6,368 nt of DNA from Frankiales bacterium. GTDB taxonomy: Bacteria > Actinomycetota > Actinomycetes > Mycobacteriales > SCTD01. The notes below the pieces were generated by a model. It had not been told where the DNA came from, did no database searches, and was given only the letters and a program-made list of their open reading frames with translations. The position numbers and the translations under genes were made by a program. Location of the stretch: the NCBI GenBank assembly GCA_025966295.1, contig JAOPVD010000140.1, forward strand, positions 1 to 6,368, written 5' to 3'. Of the stretch, positions 1 through 4,626 are shown in pieces (positions within the stretch are counted from its first letter, which is position 1; every line of letters begins with the position of its first letter).

Positions 1-120
1 GGCGGGCTACCGGCCACCGGTGGGGTCCCGCTCCTGGGCGCCCTGGCCCTGCTGCTGCTCGGCACGGCCGCCGTCCTGCGGCGCCGTACCCGCGAGGGGA
101 TCAGCCCGGGGCGACCGTGA
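1..120 (+). CDS. C-terminus of an LPXTG cell-wall-anchored surface protein (partial, 5' end outside window)
   Basis: Only the last 39 codons are present, in frame 1 from the window edge to TGA at 118-120. They contain a complete sortase sorting signal: LPATG (residues 3-7 of the fragment), a hydrophobic segment of about 18 residues rich in Leu and Ala, and a positively charged tail beginning RRR. In this family a membrane sortase cleaves between Thr and Gly and links the protein to peptidoglycan. The ectodomain and function lie outside the window. The gene is convergent with the DUF2188-type gene on the other strand, and the two 3' ends overlap by 20 bases. The sortase at 3943-4626 could be its enzyme, but that sortase is paired with a different substrate, so a housekeeping sortase elsewhere is as likely. 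The frame is read confidently because all sorting-signal parts occur in the right order and spacing. Confidence 0.88.
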   Translation, partial: GGLPATGGVPLLGALALLLLGTAAVLRRRTREGISPGRP

Positions 121-313
121 CCTTGTCGCGGATCTGACCGTCGCGGCCCTTCACCAGCAGCTCGCCGCCGCCGAGGTTGCGCACGATCTCGCGCCCGCGC
201 TCGATCGCTTCCTGCTGCGTGCCGAGCACGTCGCTCACGCGCTCCCGGTTCTCGCGCTCCACGGCCCAGCCACCCTCGGGGTACTCCACGACCCAACGGT
301 CATTCGCTGCCAC
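101..313 (-). CDS. Small DUF2188-type protein, function unknown
   Basis: A 70-residue protein if it begins at GTG 313; an in-frame upstream ATG at 388 would add 25 residues. I prefer GTG 313 because conserved-looking sequence starts right after it (WVVEYPEGGWAVERE, residues 7-21) and AAGGG lies about 8 bases upstream. The body has the layout I associate with DUF2188: an N-terminal strand containing GGWAV, a central Ala/Glu/Arg-rich helix (QQEAIERGREIVRN, residues 33-46) and a terminal strand ELLVKGRDGQIRDK (51-64). Members are short cytoplasmic proteins without known activity, and no catalytic residues are visible here. Its stop codon lies inside the end of the convergent LPXTG gene. A strong terminator separates it from the upstream tRNA-Val, so it probably uses its own promoter, which I could not identify. 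Confidence 0.82.
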   Translation of the reverse strand: MAANDRWVVEYPEGGWAVERENRERVSDVLGTQQEAIERGREIVRNLGGGELLVKGRDGQIRDKVTVAPG

Positions 314-400
314 GCCCTCGCCCTTCGTCGCTCCGCTGCGGACCCCGTCAGGGGGCCTGAGCAGTTCATCTCCGGAGGGCAACGCCACGAAACGAGCACC

Positions 401-433
401 AAAAAACCGCAGGTCACCAGCTCTGACCTGCGG
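401..433 (-). terminator. Intrinsic terminator of tRNA-Val(CAC)
   Basis: A perfect 10-bp stem (407-416 with 424-433, arm CCGCAGGTCA read on the - strand) encloses a 7-base loop and is followed on the - strand by six T (401-406). It starts seven bases beyond the encoded CCA of the tRNA, as expected for a tRNA terminator, and insulates the DUF2188-type gene from read-through. Confidence 0.9.
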
Positions 434-439
434 CTTTGC

Positions 440-516
440 TGGTGGGCGATACTGGACTCGAACCAGTGACCTCTCGCGTGTGAGGCGAGCGCTCTAACCA
501 ACTGAGCTAATCGCCC
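440..516 (-). tRNA. tRNA-Val(CAC)
   Basis: The full cloverleaf can be drawn on the - strand: acceptor stem GGGCGAT/ATCGCCC, D-arm GCTC/GAGC, anticodon stem CTCGC/GCGAG with loop CTCACAC giving anticodon CAC (reads GUG), variable loop AGGTC, and T-arm ACTGG/CCAGT with loop TTCGAGT. The discriminator is A at 443, followed by an encoded CCA at 442-440. This differs from the three tRNAs at 3113-3393, which do not encode CCA. A terminator follows immediately downstream. Acceptor stem and variable loop match the second tRNA-Val at 3320-3393. Confidence 0.97.
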
Positions 517-530
517 GAAGGCGTGCGGGA

Positions 531-539
531 ACGATAGCG
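531..539 (-). promoter_or_regulatory. Possible -10 region for tRNA-Val(CAC)
   Basis: Reading the - strand, CCGCTATCG then T lies 14 bases upstream of the mature tRNA 5' end, with TATCGT (536-531) as -10 hexamer. It resembles TGCTAACGT upstream of the other tRNA cluster (3071-3079). No good -35 hexamer is seen at 16-18 bases, so this rests on the -10 resemblance and position only. Confidence 0.3.
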
Positions 540-546
540 GATCGGC

Positions 547-948
547 TCAGGTGATGATGCCCTTGGCCTTGTCGACGAGGCCGTAGTGCGACGCGAGCAC
601 GAGCGCGAGCACGAACAGAATGATCCCGCCGCTGGTCACCAGGCCGGTCCGCAACGGGTGGGCCTTGGCGTTCTCCCAGGTTTCCTGCGCCTGCGCCTTG
701 GCCTTGTCGACCCAGCGCTCGGCGAAGTCGAACTCCAGCGCCCAGATCACCAGGCCGATGAGGATCGGCGGGATGGTGAAGGGGCCGGGCAGCACCGACA
801 GGGCCAGCCCGAGGGCGATGAACGCCCCGCCGAGCAGGAACACGGCAGCATGGACGAGGAGGTCACCGGCGGGCAGCTTGCGCAGGCGATCGCGCAGGTT
901 CCAGGGGGTCACCGAAACAGTGTCGCCCACAGCGCTCTCAGGCGTCAC
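547..948 (-). CDS. Small PGPGW/TIGR02611-like transmembrane protein
   Basis: A 133-residue membrane protein starting at GTG 948. Three hydrophobic segments are seen at about residues 31-52, 58-71 and 104-120. The loop after the first carries LPGPFTIPPILIGL, matching the position of the PGPGW motif of this family (TIGR02611 / PGPGW proteins) but with FT in place of GW. A charged amphipathic stretch (WVDKAKAQAQETWENAKAHP, 79-98) follows, as is usual. The function of the family is not known. The gene overlaps the end of the anti-sigma gene by 11 bases and is probably the third member of the sigma operon. The start is uncertain: no clear Shine-Dalgarno precedes GTG 948, and in-frame GTG codons lie a few residues downstream. 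The gap to tRNA-Val is only 30 bases and shows no terminator. Confidence 0.85.
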   Translation of the reverse strand: MTPESAVGDTVSVTPWNLRDRLRKLPAGDLLVHAAVFLLGGAFIALGLALSVLPGPFTIPPILIGLVIWALEFDFAERWVDKAKAQAQETWENAKAHPLRTGLVTSGGIILFVLALVLASHYGLVDKAKGIIT

Positions 949-1717
949 CGGCCACCACCGCGGGCTGGGTGCTCAGCGGCGGCGCGGTGCGGCCCTTCTC
1001 GCGGGTGACGACAAGGGTCTTGACGGCGCCGTCGCCCGCCAGCTTCAGGCCGTTGACGACCGTGAGATCGGCGGAGCGGACGTCGAAGGCGCCCACCGCC
1101 CGTACGTCCCCGAACCGGCTCTTGGCCCACAGCACGTAGATGCTGTCGGCGCGGTCGTTCGCCGACACCCCGCGGAGCACGAGCGACACGGTGCCGTCGT
1201 GCACGACCGCCACCGCCCGGCTGCCGTCCGCACCGGCGAGGTCGACCGTACGGGCGCCCGGGGCGAGCAGGCTCTGCACCGCCGTCCGGAAGGCGACCTC
1301 CTGGGCCTGCAGGTCGTCGTTGCGGCTCTGCAGCCCGACGTTGACGATCAGCAGCGCGGCGACGAGGACCAGCGAGGCGGCCACGCCCACGAGCGCGGTG
1401 GTGAGCCGGACGGTGCGGCTCTGCCGGTGCGCGCGGGCGGCCTCGAGGGAGACCGGCTGCGGGAACGCCCCGGCGCGCCCGGACGCGGCCACGCCGGCCC
1501 GGATGCCCTCGAGCAGCGCCGGCGGCGGCTCGGCGGCCTCGGCGGCGTGGGCCAGGTGGCCGAGGGTCTCGACGTGCTCGGCCAGGGCCCGCTGGCAGCG
1601 GGCGCAGCCGGGCAGGTGCGCCAGGAAGGCCTGCTCGTCCTCCGGCTCGAGGGCGGACAGGGCATGCCCGGCGGCCAGCTGGTCGTAGAGCTCGTGGGAG
1701 GCGTCGCGGGCAGTCAC
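938..1717 (-). CDS. Membrane-bound zinc-binding anti-sigma factor, RskA-like
   Basis: A 259-residue protein with the layout of ECF anti-sigma factors. The cytoplasmic N-terminus has the ZAS zinc motif HxxxCxxC (His34, Cys38, Cys41), which together with its helices would clamp the sigma factor. One transmembrane helix spans about 105-127 (TALVGVAASLVLVAALLIV). The outer part (about 130-240), with VLWAKS and AVKTLVVTREKG, resembles the RskA extracytoplasmic domain, the likely target of regulated proteolysis. The start is GTG 1717, overlapping the sigma stop as GTGA, with GAGGAA upstream as a plausible ribosome binding site. The reading frame stays open far upstream, but there it is antisense-like and out of frame with the sigma gene, so it is not part of this protein. 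The inferred role is to hold the neighbouring sigma factor inactive until an envelope signal arrives. Confidence 0.92.
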   Translation of the reverse strand: MTARDASHELYDQLAAGHALSALEPEDEQAFLAHLPGCARCQRALAEHVETLGHLAHAAEAAEPPPALLEGIRAGVAASGRAGAFPQPVSLEAARAHRQSRTVRLTTALVGVAASLVLVAALLIVNVGLQSRNDDLQAQEVAFRTAVQSLLAPGARTVDLAGADGSRAVAVVHDGTVSLVLRGVSANDRADSIYVLWAKSRFGDVRAVGAFDVRSADLTVVNGLKLAGDGAVKTLVVTREKGRTAPPLSTQPAVVAGDA

Positions 1718-2403
1718 GGGAGGTTCCTCGGTGCGTCGGTGCTGTCGGTGAAGGGCTCGTCGGGTGCGCTGTCGTGCAGGCCGTCGAGGCCGTCCTTGAG
1801 ACGTCGCATGCCGGCCAGCATCCGGGTCTTCACGGTGCCCAGCGGGGTGTCGGTGATCCCGGCGATCTCGCGCTGGGTGTAGCCGCCGAAGTAGGCCAGG
1901 ACGAGCGCCTGGCGCTGCGGGTCCGGCAGCGTGGCCATGGCCCCGCGCACCCGCTCGCGGCGCAGGGTGGACCACACCTCGTCGTGGACCCCGGGGACGT
2001 CGCCCTCGCGGTCCTCGAGGCCCTCGGCCGTGGTGCGCCGCTTGCGGAGGTTCTCCTCGCGGCGGACGGCGTCGACGGCCTTGTGGTGCGTCATCGACAG
2101 CAGCCAGGTCGAGAAGCCGCCGCGGGAGGCGTCGAAGCGGTGAGCGTCGCGCCACACCGTGAGGAACACCTCCTGCACGACGTCCTGGGCGAACTGCTCG
2201 TCCGCGAGGATCCGGCGGGCCAGGCTGAAGCAGGCCCGGCCGTAGCGGCCGTACAGCGCCTCCAGCGCCCCGCCGTCCCCTTCCGTCACACGAGCCACGA
2301 GGGCCCGGTCGTCCAGGCCGTCGTAGGGCGACAGGCGGGCAGTCGGGTCGGTGCCGACGGCGGCGCGCCGAGGCTCCCCGGCACGGGCCCTCGAGGTGGT
2401 CAT
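1714..2403 (-). CDS. ECF (group 4) RNA polymerase sigma factor, SigK-like
   Basis: A 229-residue sigma-70 family protein with regions 2 and 4 only, the ECF layout. Region 2 spans about 45-115 and includes AQDVVQEVFLTVWR (72-85, core binding and -10 recognition). Region 4 spans about 152-203, with LPDPQRQALVLAYFGGYTQ and the helix-turn-helix GTVKTRM (189-195) contacting the -35. I chose ATG 2403; an upstream in-frame GTG at 2430 would add nine residues but lies within the best candidate promoter. Pairing with an RskA-type anti-sigma factor suggests the SigK-like lineage; this is family knowledge plus context, not proof. The C-terminal tail after 205 is acidic and likely disordered. It heads a three-gene overlapping operon and is divergent from ssgB. 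Confidence 0.93.
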   Translation of the reverse strand: MTTSRARAGEPRRAAVGTDPTARLSPYDGLDDRALVARVTEGDGGALEALYGRYGRACFSLARRILADEQFAQDVVQEVFLTVWRDAHRFDASRGGFSTWLLSMTHHKAVDAVRREENLRKRRTTAEGLEDREGDVPGVHDEVWSTLRRERVRGAMATLPDPQRQALVLAYFGGYTQREIAGITDTPLGTVKTRMLAGMRRLKDGLDGLHDSAPDEPFTDSTDAPRNLP

Positions 2404-2422
2404 GGTTGTTCTCACACCTGTC

Positions 2423-2449
2423 GTTCGCACCAGCGGCAGTTCCGGATGG
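2423..2449 (-). promoter_or_regulatory. Possible autoregulated ECF promoter of the sigma operon
   Basis: On the - strand CCATCC (2449-2444) is followed after 15 bases by GCGAAC (2428-2423). The mycobacterial SigK consensus, as I recall it, is CCATCC, about 17 bases, CCGAAT. The -35 match is exact, the -10 match is four of six (core CGAA), and the spacer is slightly short. Transcription would begin about 13 bases before ATG 2403, which supports that start over GTG 2430. ECF factors with an RskA partner usually drive their own operon. Recognition by eye only. Confidence 0.3.
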
Positions 2450-2538
2450 GTACCGGGGATGCGGACCTAACGCCGCGGGGGGCCAGACCCTTCCGGCCGG
2501 CGAGTGGGCCGAGCGGGTGAAGTACTGCTCCTGAGGGG

Positions 2539-2564
2539 GTTGGGACAGGGCAAGAAAGGGGAGT
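2539..2564 (+). promoter_or_regulatory. Possible SigH/SigB-type promoter of ssgB
   Basis: GTTGGG (2539-2544), 14 bases, then GGGAGT (2559-2564), compared with the actinobacterial SigB/SigH-type consensus of GTTT about 14-16 bases before GGGTAT: three of four and four of six matches. It would give a leader of roughly 40 bases before ssgB. Streptomyces coelicolor ssgB is reported to depend on the stress sigma factor SigH, which makes the resemblance meaningful but not conclusive. Confidence 0.33.
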
Positions 2565-2600
2565 GTGTGCTCAACCAGGCCCATCCGGGCCCCTGATCGC

Positions 2601-2606
2601 AGGTGG
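2601..2606 (+). promoter_or_regulatory. Ribosome binding site fixing the ssgB start
   Basis: AGGTGG stands seven bases before ATG 2614. It supports this ATG over the in-frame GTG 51 bases upstream, which would add 17 residues unlike the family. Confidence 0.75.
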
Positions 2607-2613
2607 TACTGGC

Positions 2614-3054
2614 ATGACGCCGCGTCCGGTTACGGTCAGCACCGAGCTCCAGCTGCGCTTGGTCGTGCCAGGGGCCGCGAGCCTGCCGGTGCGCTCCGGC
2701 CTCGCCTACGACGCCAAGGACCCGTACGCGGTCTCGGTGGCGTTCCACACCGGCGTCGGCAGCTCCGCCGAGACGGTGGAGTGGACCTTCGCCCGCCAGC
2801 TGCTCACCGACGGCGTCACCGCCCCGGTCGGCCAGGGCGACGTCCAGGTGTGGCCGTCCTCCAGCGGCGGCGAGCCAGTCGTCTGCCTGTCGCTGTGCTC
2901 CCCGTCCGGCAAGGCGCTGTTCGAGGTGCCGATCCCGGAGCTGGTCGAGTTCCTCAGCATGACCTACGCCGCGGTGCCGACCGGCTCCGAGAGCCAGCAC
3001 GTCGACGTCGACGCGGAGCTGGCTCTGCTGCTCTGGGCGGAACCCGAGACCTGA
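2614..3054 (+). CDS. ssgB: SsgB-like sporulation and cell-division protein (SsgA/SALP family)
   Basis: A 146-residue protein that aligns by eye along its whole length with SsgA-like proteins. The recognisable blocks are LQLRLVVPG (12-20), YDAKDPYAVSVAFHTG (32-47), VEWTFARQLLTDGV (55-68), GQGDVQVWPS (73-82) and the C-terminal AVPTGSESQHVDVDAEL (120-136). Length and the near-N-terminal start of the strand block fit SsgB. In Streptomyces, SsgB works at the membrane-proximal division site to recruit and position FtsZ for sporulation septa, with SsgA as partner; the family is limited to actinomycetes with complex development. Low-divergence features and stand-alone position favour SsgB over paralogues, but the symbol rests on similarity from memory. 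It is divergent from the ECF operon and lies directly upstream of the tRNA cluster. Confidence 0.93.
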   Translation: MTPRPVTVSTELQLRLVVPGAASLPVRSGLAYDAKDPYAVSVAFHTGVGSSAETVEWTFARQLLTDGVTAPVGQGDVQVWPSSSGGEPVVCLSLCSPSGKALFEVPIPELVEFLSMTYAAVPTGSESQHVDVDAELALLLWAEPET

Positions 3055-3079
3055 GCACCCGCGCGGGTTCTGCTAACGT
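3051..3079 (+). promoter_or_regulatory. Possible promoter of the Gly-Cys-Val tRNA cluster
   Basis: TAACGT (3074-3079) preceded by TGC forms an extended -10; CTGAGC (3051-3056) at a 17-base spacing is a weak -35 (three of six to TTGACA) that overlaps the ssgB stop codon. The leader to tRNA-Gly would be about 27 bases. The -10 resembles the one before tRNA-Val(CAC). Confidence 0.4.
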
Positions 3080-3112
3080 CATCACTCGTCGTCAGGGCTC
3101 GCCCCGACGCAC

Positions 3113-3185
3113 GCGGACGTGGCTCAGTTGGTAGAGCACAACCTTGCCAAGGTTGGGGTCGCGGGTTCGAATCCCGTCGTCCGCT
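3113..3185 (+). tRNA. tRNA-Gly(GCC)
   Basis: Acceptor stem GCGGACG/CGTCCGC, D-arm GCTC/GAGC, anticodon stem CAACC/GGTTG with loop TTGCCAA giving anticodon GCC (reads GGC/GGU), T-arm GCGGG/CCCGT with loop TTCGAAT, discriminator T. CCA is not encoded. First of three tandem tRNAs. Confidence 0.97.
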
Positions 3186-3218
3186 CGGTTTAGCACTCCC
3201 TGAACGGCAGCGCCTCCC

Positions 3219-3290
3219 GGCCGGGTGGCCGAGTGGCTTAGGCAAGGGCCTGCAAAGCCCTGTACGCGGGTTCGATTCCCGCCCCGGCCT
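3219..3290 (+). tRNA. tRNA-Cys(GCA)
   Basis: Acceptor stem GGCCGGG/CCCGGCC, D-arm GCC/GGC with loop GAGTGGCTTA, anticodon stem AGGGC/GCCCT with loop CTGCAAA giving anticodon GCA, T-arm GCGGG/CCCGC with loop TTCGATT, discriminator T (usually U in tRNA-Cys). CCA is not encoded. It sits 33 bases after tRNA-Gly. It is suggestive that the nearby surface protein is cysteine-rich, but this tRNA order is common in actinobacteria and the link is not needed. Confidence 0.97.
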
Positions 3291-3319
3291 CTCTCGTTCA
3301 CGCACCACTAACTTCACAC

Positions 3320-3393
3320 GGGCGATTGGCGCAGTCTGGTAGCGCGCTTCCCTGACACGGAAGAGGTCACAGGTTCAAGTCCTGTATCGCCCA
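3320..3393 (+). tRNA. tRNA-Val(GAC)
   Basis: Acceptor stem GGGCGAT/ATCGCCC, D-arm GCGC/GCGC, anticodon stem CTTCC/GGAAG with loop CTGACAC giving anticodon GAC (reads GUC/GUU), variable loop AGGTC, T-arm ACAGG/CCTGT with loop TTCAAGT, discriminator A. CCA is not encoded. It is last in the cluster, 29 bases after tRNA-Cys, and has a decayed tyrosine integrase behind it, as expected of a tRNA used as an integration site. Confidence 0.97.
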
Positions 3394-3403
3394 CAAGATC
3401 ACA

Positions 3404-3443
3404 CCCCCTCTGACCTGCGGTTATGCAGGACCGGAGGGGGCGT
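3404..3443 (+). terminator. Terminator of the Gly-Cys-Val tRNA cluster
   Basis: Nested hairpin: outer arm CCCCCTC (3404-3410) with GAGGGGG (3434-3440), inner arm CCTGC (3414-3418) with GCAGG (3425-3429), then CGTTT. The T-run is short, but such weak runs are common in actinobacteria. The stretch TGACCTGCGGTT (3411-3422) is identical to the - strand of the terminator behind tRNA-Val(CAC). Confidence 0.72.
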
Positions 3444-3482
3444 TTCCGTCACTGGGGGACGCCACAGGGACGGCCGGAGAGC

Positions 3483-3920
3483 TCACGGACCCGCCGAGCA
3501 CCTTGTCCAGACCCTCAGCAGGTCCTCCTCGACCCGCGGCAGCAGGTAGCCGTAGGTGCCGTCCGTGGTCAGGATCGACTCGTGCCCGAGCCGGTCCTTG
3601 ATGGCTGACAGCGGCCTGCCGTCCGCGATCAGCAGCGCCGCATGCGTGTGGCGCAGGTCGTGTGGCGTCGGCTTCGGGTCCAGCCCGGCAGCCTCCACCG
3701 CCGGCTCCCAGACGTTGATCATGAACCAGCGGTGCGGGATCAGGTCGCCCTCCTCGGTCATGAACACCGGCTCGTCGCCGTCCTTCCCGCCATCAGCGGG
3801 ACCGGCACGTCCACGACCGTCGCCGGCAGCCCGAGTGCCCGCGGCCCCGCCCGGGTCTTCGGGGTCCCCCACTGGGTCGCTCAAGTGCCTCGCCGCGACC
3901 CGGACGGGTGCGCTGGGGTG
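3483..3920 (-). pseudogene. Tyrosine recombinase/phage integrase, C-terminal catalytic fragment with two frameshifts
   Basis: From about 3788 down to TGA 3483 the frame encodes the end of a tyrosine recombinase: WFMINVWEPAVEAAGL, then HDLRHTHAALLIADG, DRLGHESI and TYGYLLP. In the 133-residue numbering from TTG 3884 the active-site residues are His75, Arg78, His101 and nucleophile Tyr111. The SAM-like N-terminus and the first catalytic Arg are missing. Between about 3789 and 3866 the family-like sequence (GTPKTRAGPRALGLPATVVD) lies in a different frame: a run of five C (3866-3870, + strand) seems one base too long and 3786-3788 one too short, so the frame leaves and returns. Upstream, VRVAARHLSDP is again in the original frame, but the fragment stops near the sortase 3' end. 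It cannot be active as it stands. It points at tRNA-Val(GAC), the likely old attachment site. Sequencing error at homopolymers could explain the shifts but not the missing N-terminus. Confidence 0.85.
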
Positions 3921-3942
3921 AGCAGCCCCTGGCGTGGTCCCG

Positions 3943-4626
3943 CTACAGCAGGTGGGCCAGGACGATGGTGTTGTCCCGGTAGTGCCCGGTTGCCTGGTCG
4001 AACGGTCCGCCGCAGGTGATCAGGCGCAGGGCCGCGATGTTGGTGTCGCCGTACACCAGCTGGGTCGGGAAGGACGACTTGGGGAAGCGGAGGACCCGGT
4101 CCACCGCGAAGCGGGCGACCGTGCCGTCAGCCCGGGAGACCAGGGCCAGGTCACCCGGCTGGAGCGAGGCGAGTCGGTAGAAGACCGAGGGCCCGTTGGC
4201 CGCCGAGTCGACATGACCGACGATGACCGCCGGCCCCTGGGCGCCCGGTGCCGGCGAGCCGACGTACCAACCGGCTCGGTCGTAGTGCGGCCCGGCAGGC
4301 GGGGTCGCCAGTGCGCCCGAGGGGGTCAGACCCAGTCGGAGCAGCTGCGTCGAGACGCCAATGGCCGGTATTTCCAGCCGCACCGGCATGGCGGCTGGCA
4401 TCACCTTGGCTGCCTTCCCGCTGCTAACAGCTGCGGAAACCGGCTGGAGCGTGACCGAGCCCGGTCGGGTCAACGGCACCGAAGGCGGCATCGACCGGTG
4501 CCCGGGGCTGGCCGCGAGCGCGACGCCAAGGCACCCCAGGCCGCTGGCGGCCAGCAGTGCCACCAGCCCAAGGCCTGTCCGGGCCTGGCGCACTAGTGGG
4601 GGGAGCCCGGCTGGGACGTTCGGCAC
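3943..4626 (-). CDS. Class F-like sortase (membrane transpeptidase)
   Basis: A 227-residue sortase with an N-terminal signal-anchor (about 18-40) and a catalytic barrel from about 80. The catalytic triad is visible: His138 in VGHVDS, Cys205 in LRLITCGGPFD, and Arg217 in GHYRDN. TCGG and the short length fit actinobacterial class F rather than class A or E; the class is from memory of motifs. Sortases cut a C-terminal sorting signal and attach the protein to the wall or to another protein. GTG 4626 overlaps the end of the surface-protein gene by 34 bases; an alternative GTG at 4593 overlaps its TAG stop by one base (TAGTG) and would shorten the protein by 11 residues. Neither has a good Shine-Dalgarno, so translation is probably coupled. 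The overlap suggests that the neighbouring protein is its substrate. No convincing terminator follows. Confidence 0.93.
   Translation of the reverse strand: MPNVPAGLPPLVRQARTGLGLVALLAASGLGCLGVALAASPGHRSMPPSVPLTRPGSVTLQPVSAAVSSGKAAKVMPAAMPVRLEIPAIGVSTQLLRLGLTPSGALATPPAGPHYDRAGWYVGSPAPGAQGPAVIVGHVDSAANGPSVFYRLASLQPGDLALVSRADGTVARFAVDRVLRFPKSSFPTQLVYGDTNIAALRLITCGGPFDQATGHYRDNTIVLAHLL

Noticed and set aside
620..1882. 420-residue open frame on the + strand over the anti-sigma region
   Set aside because: High GC leaves antisense frames open. The content is Arg/Gly/Ala-rich with no domain, and it covers the well-supported anti-sigma and membrane-protein genes.
1718..2584. Upstream extension of the anti-sigma reading frame to 2584
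   Set aside because: This part lies over the sigma gene in the wrong frame and is low-complexity Arg/Pro/Gly. The GTGA overlap at 1717-1714 gives the natural start.
3423..3608. Short + strand frame behind the tRNA cluster
   Set aside because: It begins inside the terminator hairpin, has no ribosome binding site, and covers the integrase C-terminus in antisense.
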